From contig JALSQD010000064.1 in the NCBI GenBank assembly GCA_026985615.1, positions 1 through 29,117 on the forward strand: a stretch of 29,117 nucleotides of DNA, given 5' to 3'. Position 1 is the first letter of the stretch. Every line of letters starts with the position of its first letter. Positions 24,717 to 29,117 of the stretch are shown here, piece after piece. This stretch comes from Thermaceae bacterium. GTDB lineage: Bacteria > Deinococcota > Deinococci > Deinococcales > Marinithermaceae. The notes under the pieces are model-generated. The model did no database searches and was not told the DNA's origin. It saw only the letters and a list, made by a program, of their open reading frames with translations. The translations under genes were made by a program, and so were the position numbers.

Positions 24717-24754
24717 TTGACAAAAAGCAAGGGGGGGGGGGGGCAAACTATTAT
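24717..24754 (+). promoter_or_regulatory. Candidate promoter with a 13-G tract in its spacer
   Basis: TTGACA (24717-24722) and TATTAT (24749-24754) are separated by 26 nt that include 13 consecutive G (24731-24743). A 17-nt spacer would require about four G. At the length seen, the pair is too far apart for a standard promoter, so either tract length tunes expression or the true promoter is elsewhere, for example in the AT-rich repeats. Confidence 0.35.
24731..24743 (+). repeat. Homopolymeric G13 tract
   Basis: Thirteen consecutive G in an otherwise AT-rich intergenic region, about 47 nt upstream of the precursor ATG; prone to slippage. Confidence 0.9.
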
Positions 24755-24755
24755 T

Positions 24756-24769
24756 GAACCATGGGGAGG
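24756..24769 (+). repeat. Left arm of a 14-bp inverted repeat flanking the precursor gene
   Basis: GAACCATGGGGAGG is the exact reverse complement of 25107-25120. It lies just upstream of the AAAGGAG Shine-Dalgarno (24775-24781) of the precursor gene. Confidence 0.85.
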
Positions 24770-24789
24770 GGAAGAAAGGAGCCACCTAA

Positions 24790-25071
24790 ATGATACGGTT
24801 CTTCATTGAGTACCTGAAGGCGCTAATGGCCGCAACGGGCTTCGTTGCGCTGCCTGCAGGCCTCGCCTTGGCCGCGCCGGCGGGCGGCTCCCAAGGGAGC
24901 TCGCGGCTGGCGGCCGTCCTTGGAGTCTCTGAATCCACTGCCGCATGGATTTTGGGCTTGATTATTGCTGGCGCGTGGATCGTTGCTTTTATTGTTGCTG
25001 CTTGGGTAGTTGCAGAAGTGTTGGCTATGCTCGCTGAGGGCGTGAACTTCGCCACGATCGTGGCCTGGTAG
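24790..25071 (+). CDS. Putative circular bacteriocin precursor
   Basis: 93 residues. A proposed 39-residue leader (MIRFFIEYLKALMAATGFVA ... GGSQGSSR) precedes a 54-residue core beginning LAAVLGVSESTAAWILG and ending FATIVAW. The start resembles amylocyclicin (LASTLGIS..AAKK) and the end resembles AS-48 (..VIAW) and amylocyclicin (..AAAW). Known circular bacteriocins are cut after the leader and joined head-to-tail, forming a bundle of four or five helices that permeabilises membranes. The core is extremely hydrophobic, has four Trp and three Glu and no Lys, Arg, His or Cys, so it would be net negative, unlike cationic AS-48. AAAGGAG is 8 nt before ATG. Next are a multi-TM protein, a DUF95 protein and an ABC ATPase, the standard cluster. 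The exact cleavage site is inferred; a holin or other small membrane protein is the alternative. Confidence 0.72.
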   Translation: MIRFFIEYLKALMAATGFVALPAGLALAAPAGGSQGSSRLAAVLGVSESTAAWILGLIIAGAWIVAFIVAAWVVAEVLAMLAEGVNFATIVAW

Positions 25072-25083
25072 CGGGGTTAAAGG

Positions 25084-25095
25084 CGGTTCGAACCG
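25084..25095. repeat. 12-bp perfect palindrome after the precursor gene
   Basis: CGGTTCGAACCG, 12 nt past the precursor stop. It could form a short hairpin in the mRNA; no T-tract follows, so readthrough into the next gene is expected. Confidence 0.5.
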
Positions 25096-25106
25096 ACGCA
25101 CCACCA

Positions 25107-25120
25107 CCTCCCCATGGTTC
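25107..25120 (+). repeat. Right arm of the 14-bp inverted repeat flanking the precursor gene
   Basis: CCTCCCCATGGTTC, reverse complement of 24756-24769. Its CCTCC could instead pair with GGAGG at 25125-25129, the Shine-Dalgarno of the next gene. Confidence 0.85.
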
Positions 25121-25138
25121 TTTTGGAGGCAGGGTCCA

Positions 25139-26419
25139 TTGTCTGAGATTTTTCGTTGGGTGAAAGCCAACGCCTACTGGCGGGTCGTATCCCTCCGGGC
25201 CCTGTTGACCAGCCGGCCCTGGACGGGTTTCGTTATTTTTGTTCTCGTATTTATCACCTTGGGCCAAGTGGTCGTTTTCGTGTGGTTTTTCGGCGACTAC
25301 GCCAGCAACATCGTGGCGACGATGGGTCCCGGCGCGGCCAGGCTGTACAGCACACCGCTTTTCTTGTGGGCGTCGGCGTTCACTCTGATTTTTGGGGCCG
25401 TGGAGTTCCGGCCTGGCGTAGCGCGTTTTTGGGTTATCGAATCCAGCCCGGCACCAGCGAGCTGGCGCTCGCTGGACCGGGCGGTTTCCACGTACACGTT
25501 TGCGGCCTTTACCGGACTTCCGCTGTTCCTTGCGGCGGTGCATGCGGCGGGATACCCGCTATGGGGCGGGTTGTCGCTGTTCGCGTGGATGGTGTATTTC
25601 GCCATGCAGACCCGGCGCAGCCCGATTCTGGGAATACTGCTCTCCGGCGGATTGGGTTTTTTGTTCGGTTGGTTCGCGGCCTATACGTTTTCACAGGTGT
25701 TGTCCGGTAACCTACTCTCCTCCGCAGACGCCGGCGGCTTCGAAGGCATTTGGGCGCTTTTCAAGCCACTCATCTTAATGTTCCCTATGCCCGCCGGGCT
25801 CGCCGCCTTCTTGAATCTGCCAGGTCCGGTCCACGCTGCTTGGGTGGTGGGCGCGGCTTTTGCTGCGGTACGCATCCAGCCGCGCTTGGGCGCTCGGGTC
25901 ACGAGGGTTTACGCGCGGCTGCTCCGCTACATAGGGCACATGCAGAACACCAAGCTGGCTCTGGCCCTGGTGCGTCTGCTCAGCCGGTACCAGGCCAGCC
26001 TGGCTGGCGCGGCCGCCTACGGGGCCTACTTATTGGCCTCTCGCTGGTTTCCGATCCCCAGGCCTCCGCTCGGGTTGACGATGTGGATTCTCGTTGCGGT
26101 GGCGGTGTCGCCGCTGTTTAACGCAGCTATGTTGCCTGTCTTTGTCGAGTCCGACCGCTCTGAAGTGGGCTCTGTCATCGAAAACAACCTTAGCGCCAAG
26201 GAATACCTGCGCGTACTTGTCATGAGAGGGGGGTTGGAGTTGATGGGTGTCGGTTTGTTTCCCTTCGTGTTCATGCCTTCGCTATGGCCTGCCGCAGCGG
26301 TACTGGTTGTATGGCTGGCGGCCGTATGGGGATTCTCGCCGATTATGCAGAAGTGGCCGCCGCAGCTGGTTTTGCTCGTGGTGGTCCTGGGCGGGGCGGG
26401 TACGCTGTGGGTGATATGA
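25139..26419 (+). CDS. Multi-spanning membrane protein, putative circular bacteriocin maturation/secretion protein
   Basis: 426 residues with about 10-12 predicted TM segments (e.g. FVIFVLVFITLGQVVVFVWFF, ILGILLSGGLGFLFGWFAAY, MWILVAVAVSPLFNAAMLPV, AAAVLVVWLAAVWGF) and few soluble loops. No enzymatic motif is recognisable. In AS-48, circularin A and uberolysin loci the gene after the precursor encodes a large polytopic protein (the 'B' protein) needed for maturation or export. Position, topology and size class match, although it is shorter than most B proteins. The start is TTG 25139, preceded by GGAGG. The stop overlaps the next gene (ATGA). The role is inferred from context only. Confidence 0.75.
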   Translation: MSEIFRWVKANAYWRVVSLRALLTSRPWTGFVIFVLVFITLGQVVVFVWFFGDYASNIVATMGPGAARLYSTPLFLWASAFTLIFGAVEFRPGVARFWVIESSPAPASWRSLDRAVSTYTFAAFTGLPLFLAAVHAAGYPLWGGLSLFAWMVYFAMQTRRSPILGILLSGGLGFLFGWFAAYTFSQVLSGNLLSSADAGGFEGIWALFKPLILMFPMPAGLAAFLNLPGPVHAAWVVGAAFAAVRIQPRLGARVTRVYARLLRYIGHMQNTKLALALVRLLSRYQASLAGAAAYGAYLLASRWFPIPRPPLGLTMWILVAVAVSPLFNAAMLPVFVESDRSEVGSVIENNLSAKEYLRVLVMRGGLELMGVGLFPFVFMPSLWPAAAVLVVWLAAVWGFSPIMQKWPPQLVLLVVVLGGAGTLWVI

Positions 26420-26889
26420 GGCGCAACCTCTATCTTTCTGCGCTAATCGCTACCGCGGTCTACTCGGCAACGTTCTTCTTGGGGGTCCTTGTGCCGCAGC
26501 CAGCGGCTTTGGGCGGCGTCGTTACCCGGGCGGAGCCAAGGTTCCTCGATACTTGGCTACACAACGTCGCCTCCCTAGCTCCTCTATGGCTGGGTGCGCT
26601 GAGCTTCGGTGCTCTAACTATGCTCTGGCTGGCCTTTCAGGGTTTGGCGCATGGATTCGCGGTTGGACATGCCGGACTTCCGGTTGCTCTGGCGCTGGCC
26701 AAAATTTGGCGGCACGGCCTTCTGGAAATCGCCTCGATTCTTCTAGCGGCAACCTTTGGTCTGAGCCCGGGGGTAGCTTTGTTTTTAGAAAACAAAGTTG
26801 TTTGGCCAAAGCTCACTTGGTTGCTAGGCATGCTTGCATGGTTGAGTTTGCTGGGCTTGGCCGCCTATCTGGAAGGGAGGGGTTTGTGA
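26416..26889 (+). CDS. SpoIIM/DUF95 family membrane protein
   Basis: 157 residues, about five TM segments. Family-like stretches: YLSALIATAVYSATFFLGVLV near the N-terminus, WLHNVASLAPLWLGALSFGALTM, FQGLAHGFAVGHAG, and the conserved HGLLEIASILLAATFGLSPG. DUF95/SpoIIM proteins are a hallmark accessory of circular bacteriocin clusters (the 'C' gene), where they help secretion and immunity together with an ABC ATPase. ATG overlaps the preceding stop; the stop overlaps the ATPase start (GTGA). Outside this context DUF95 proteins also occur in sporulation and unknown systems. Confidence 0.8.
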   Translation: MRRNLYLSALIATAVYSATFFLGVLVPQPAALGGVVTRAEPRFLDTWLHNVASLAPLWLGALSFGALTMLWLAFQGLAHGFAVGHAGLPVALALAKIWRHGLLEIASILLAATFGLSPGVALFLENKVVWPKLTWLLGMLAWLSLLGLAAYLEGRGL

Positions 26890-27605
26890 CCATCCGCAGG
26901 GTTGTTCTGCGAGTTGCAGGGGTTACCCGCACGTACCTTACCGAAAAGGGCGTTTTCGACGTTTCTTTTTCAATCGGGCAAGGCGAAAGGGTGGCGCTCG
27001 TTGGGCCGAACGGCGCGGGAAAAACCACCCTCTTGGAGGTGCTGGCGGGGGTGGCGAAACCCAAGTCGGGGACCGTGGAGCTGATGGGCGAGCCGCTTTT
27101 CCATGAAAGGACATACAAATCCCGTTTGGCCTATCTACCTGAGCAGCGGGGGTACCCATCGTACCTCTCGCCGAGACTGACCGTCCGGCTGGCGGAGCAG
27201 CTCTGGATGCAACCGGGGTTGCAGGAGCGCTTTTGCAAGGAGGCTGAGCGGTTAGGGCTGGACAGGGACGCCATGGACTTGCCCGTGAGCGCGCTTTCGC
27301 AGGGTAACAAAGAAAAACTATCTCTGGCCTTGGTGTTTAGTCGCAGGGCGGAGCTGTACCTTCTCGATGAGCCTGAAGCCCACCTGGACGCCATTTCCCG
27401 CAACCGCCTGGAGAAGCGGCTGCACAGCCTGAGCATTGACACAGGCAAAGCGGTGCTTTGGGCCACTCACGACGTGCATCTGGCCGCGCGTACGGCGGAC
27501 CGCGTAGTAATCATTAAAAACGGAAGATTGAGGATGTTAGAGAGGGTCAGCGACGGTGACGCGATCCTAGTTGCCCTCGAAGGACTGGAGGAGCACCGTG
27601 ATTGA
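26886..27605 (+). CDS. ABC transporter ATP-binding protein (bacteriocin-cluster ATPase)
   Basis: 239 residues, a single nucleotide-binding domain. Walker A is GPNGAGKTT (about 43-51). The signature is weak but recognisable as LSQGNKEKLSLA, Walker B with catalytic Glu is LYLLDEPEAHLD, and the H-loop is WATHD. The C-loop reads SQGN rather than SGGQ, as is common in drug/bacteriocin exporters of the CcmA type. GTG 26886 is preceded by GGGAGGGG and overlaps the DUF95 stop. It has no membrane domain of its own, so it should energise the adjacent DUF95 and/or 426-aa membrane proteins, as AS-48D-type ATPases are thought to do. Its end overlaps the first Yip1-like gene by 8 bp. Confidence 0.9.
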   Translation: MTIRRVVLRVAGVTRTYLTEKGVFDVSFSIGQGERVALVGPNGAGKTTLLEVLAGVAKPKSGTVELMGEPLFHERTYKSRLAYLPEQRGYPSYLSPRLTVRLAEQLWMQPGLQERFCKEAERLGLDRDAMDLPVSALSQGNKEKLSLALVFSRRAELYLLDEPEAHLDAISRNRLEKRLHSLSIDTGKAVLWATHDVHLAARTADRVVIIKNGRLRMLERVSDGDAILVALEGLEEHRD

Positions 27606-28218
27606 ACTGATTACCTCTCCCCAGAAAGCCTTTTCCAGCACAGTACGCGGCAAGCCCAACCCATTGGCTGGCTTCTTAGTGGCCGGACTGGCTCTTTTTC
27701 TCTTGGCCTTGGCCAAGCAGGTGGCCATGCGAACACTGCCGGCGGCGGCAACGCTTACGTTACGCGTGCCTGTGTGGGTGATTGCTCCCACGGTCGGTTT
27801 TTTTGGCGCGCTGTTCCTCTGGGGTGCATTGACGTTTGGCCTTAGCCTGGTGCTGGGCGACTCTGCCCGGACCGCGCAGCTGGTAGGTTGGGCGTTTGTG
27901 CCGTTCGTAATCCTTGGTCTCGTCGAGGTGCTCGTAGCCGCTTGGTGGCCAGCCAGGGTTCAAGCGCCGCCCCATCCCGAAGGCCTGATACAGGTATTGC
28001 TATGGTCGGCCGAGGTACAGACACTGGCCCAAAAGTCGCTTACATTTCGCATCTTCACCGTCATGGAACTCGTTGCAGTCTTTTGGGGCAGTTACCTGCT
28101 CTGGGTGGCTTTGAAGGTTTGGAGGCCGCACAAAGCTGTTGTAGGAGCCGCGGTGTTCGGTACTTTCATGTTGGGATTCTGGCTACTGCGCAACCTTCCT
28201 TCGCTCGGGTGGGTTTGA
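27598..28218 (+). CDS. Yip1-like membrane protein, candidate immunity protein (copy 1)
   Basis: 206 residues, about five TM segments. Starts MIELITSPQKAFSS, the usual Yip1-family opening (membrane-proximal 'P..AF' followed by a TM bundle). GTG 27598 is used because GGAGGAG precedes it and it overlaps the ATPase stop by 8 bp; this tight coupling makes it part of the cluster. Circular bacteriocin loci normally encode a hydrophobic self-immunity protein after the ATPase, and this is the best candidate. No experimental Yip1-type immunity protein is known to me, so this is inference. It is paralogous to the next gene. Confidence 0.75.
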   Translation: MIELITSPQKAFSSTVRGKPNPLAGFLVAGLALFLLALAKQVAMRTLPAAATLTLRVPVWVIAPTVGFFGALFLWGALTFGLSLVLGDSARTAQLVGWAFVPFVILGLVEVLVAAWWPARVQAPPHPEGLIQVLLWSAEVQTLAQKSLTFRIFTVMELVAVFWGSYLLWVALKVWRPHKAVVGAAVFGTFMLGFWLLRNLPSLGWV

Positions 28219-28255
28219 TCTCCATACAGTATTCTGGAAGACACAGGGGGATACC

Positions 28256-28861
28256 ATGATCGAGGTTTTGTTTCAGCCTAAAGCGTTTTTTAGCCGGCTT
28301 GCAGAGAAAGCGCCGCGGGTCTGGCCTGCGTTCGGGGTATACTTCCTGGCTTTGCTGGTCACCGCTGTGGGCTCGCAGCTAGCGCTCCGCAACCTGGCGT
28401 CCCCCGTCGCCTTTGGCAGCCCCTGGCTGTGGGCGGTGGTGGGGTCGTTGCCAGCCGCTTTCGTGATGTGGGGCCTGTTTGGGTTCGTGGTCATGCTGGC
28501 CAGTGGCAGCGGCGCGCGGGCCTTCGAGGTGGTGGGCTGGGCAGCGGCGCCCTCGCTCGTCTTAGGGCTGGTGCTGCTGGCGGCGGGCGCGCTGTTTCCG
28601 GTTCAGGGTACGGTGCCGCCGGCCCCCAGCGACCCGGCGCAGCTGGCTGAATGGATGAAGTCGTATCAGGCGGTCGTGCAAGCGAGCACCTTTACGCAAA
28701 TCAGCCGTACTCTGGCTTTGCTGGCTCTTTTGTGGTCGTCCTGGATCGTTTACGCCGGGTTGGGGGTTTTCGCCCGCGCCAGGGCGGCGCTCGGCGCCGG
28801 GGTGTACCTGTTGCTGCAGCTGGGTTTGTACTTGCTGGGGAACGTACGGTTGGGTGGATGA
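28256..28861 (+). CDS. Yip1-like membrane protein (copy 2)
   Basis: 201 residues, about five TM segments. Opens MIEVLFQPKAFFSRLAEK, parallel to copy 1, and shares the layout TM, short loop, MWGLFGFVVMLASGSGARAFEVVGWAAAPSLVLGL (here split), then an extracytoplasmic stretch with repeated Pro and AQLAEW, and a final TM pair. ATG 28256 has GGGGG upstream. Codon use is more GC-rich than in copy 1, closer to the genome average, so copy 2 may be the resident gene and copy 1 the cluster member, or both belong to the cluster. Its stop overlaps the next start (ATGA), pointing to joint function with the following exported protein. Confidence 0.78.
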   Translation: MIEVLFQPKAFFSRLAEKAPRVWPAFGVYFLALLVTAVGSQLALRNLASPVAFGSPWLWAVVGSLPAAFVMWGLFGFVVMLASGSGARAFEVVGWAAAPSLVLGLVLLAAGALFPVQGTVPPAPSDPAQLAEWMKSYQAVVQASTFTQISRTLALLALLWSSWIVYAGLGVFARARAALGAGVYLLLQLGLYLLGNVRLGG

Positions 28862-29117
28862 AGAAGCGCTGGCTCTGGACCTTCTGGCTGCTGGGTGCGG
28901 CGCTGGCCTTCGGGCCCGAGGCGGCGCTGGAGCAGAAGCCCCTCGGGTATTCGGCGGCGTTCCTGGACGCCGAGCTTGCGGGTTGGGAGGAAGCGTTCGC
29001 CCGTACCGGTTTTGCTGGCTCGGCGAGCGTAGGTTACGGGGAGGATTGGAACTACGGGCTCTCGCTCCAGCTTTCGTTCGACTCCGAGTCGCGGCTGCGG
29101 GCGGTCGTGGCCGCGCT
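28858..29117 (+). CDS. Exported protein, 3' truncated by window edge
   Basis: 86 codons are visible and the frame is open at the window end. The N-terminus MKKRWLWTFWLLGAALAFGP is a signal peptide, with cleavage probably shortly after. The visible mature part (LDAELAGWEEAFARTGFAGS; SVGYGEDWNYGLSLQLSFDS) alternates a helical and a beta-like stretch, as at the start of TolC-like outer-membrane factors, but this is too short to assign. The ATG overlaps the preceding Yip1-like gene's stop. If it is an outer-membrane factor, an adaptor and a further ABC pump would be expected just beyond the window. Confidence 0.65.
   Translation, partial: MKKRWLWTFWLLGAALAFGPEAALEQKPLGYSAAFLDAELAGWEEAFARTGFAGSASVGYGEDWNYGLSLQLSFDSESRLRAVVAA

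Noticed and set aside
24790..25071. Holin, or small membrane subunit
   Set aside because: There are no endolysin or phage genes nearby. A leader with a Ser/Gly/Arg end, a Leu-initiated core, a terminal Trp and a DUF95-ATPase neighbourhood fit a circular bacteriocin better.
25084..25095. Remnant of a tRNA T-arm (GGTTCGAACC) or phage attachment site
   Set aside because: There is no acceptor stem, anticodon arm or CCA nearby and no integrase in the window; it is best read as a simple palindrome.
1..29117. CRISPR arrays, tRNA/rRNA genes, insertion sequences
   Set aside because: No regularly spaced repeats, no cloverleaf or rRNA-like sequence, and no transposase or terminal-repeat pairs were seen.

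Overview
The window is high-GC bacterial DNA with densely packed genes. It most resembles the Thermaceae (Deinococcota; an Oceanithermus/Marinithermus/Thermus-type thermophile). This is inferred from three things: many start codons lie only 6-9 nt downstream of a -10 box (leaderless transcripts), the TRAP binding protein resembles a Thermus lactate-binding protein, and GTG/TTG starts are common. The genus cannot be proven from the sequence alone.

Layout. 1-1.4 kb: 3' part of a UbiD decarboxylase. 1.5-4.6 kb (+): a small unknown protein, hemC, a Fur/PerR-type regulator and folC. 4.6-9.0 kb (-): folK, a P3A-type H+-ATPase, folB and folP, so folC/K/B/P form a split folate neighbourhood. 9.1-12.5 kb: a tandem Usp protein (+), a coupled pair of unknown lipoprotein genes (-) and an MFS transporter (+). 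12.6-15.7 kb: a TRAP transporter whose permease genes (+) face the binding-protein gene (-), with two hairpins between. 15.8-19.2 kb (-): a DUF4384-like lipoprotein, rnhB, a LOG-family protein and a PASTA protein with a kinase-like but degenerate N-terminus. 19.2-23.5 kb (-): a lipoprotein and a subtilase lipoprotein in one operon, each interrupted by what looks like one extra base. 23.6-24.6 kb (+): an SPFH/prohibitin-like protein.

24.6-29.1 kb (+) is the standout region. It has visibly more A/T-rich stretches and encodes what I read as an undescribed circular (head-to-tail cyclised, AS-48/circularin/amylocyclicin-type) bacteriocin cluster: a 93-aa hydrophobic precursor ending in Trp, a 426-aa multi-spanning membrane protein, a SpoIIM/DUF95 membrane protein, an ABC ATPase, two paralogous Yip1-like membrane proteins (candidate immunity) and the start of an exported protein that runs off the window. 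The last six genes overlap or nearly touch. The order A-B-DUF95-ATPase matches known circular bacteriocin loci. The precursor gene is bracketed by a perfect 14-bp inverted repeat and preceded by AT-rich direct repeats and a 13-G tract lying between a TTGACA and a TATTAT.
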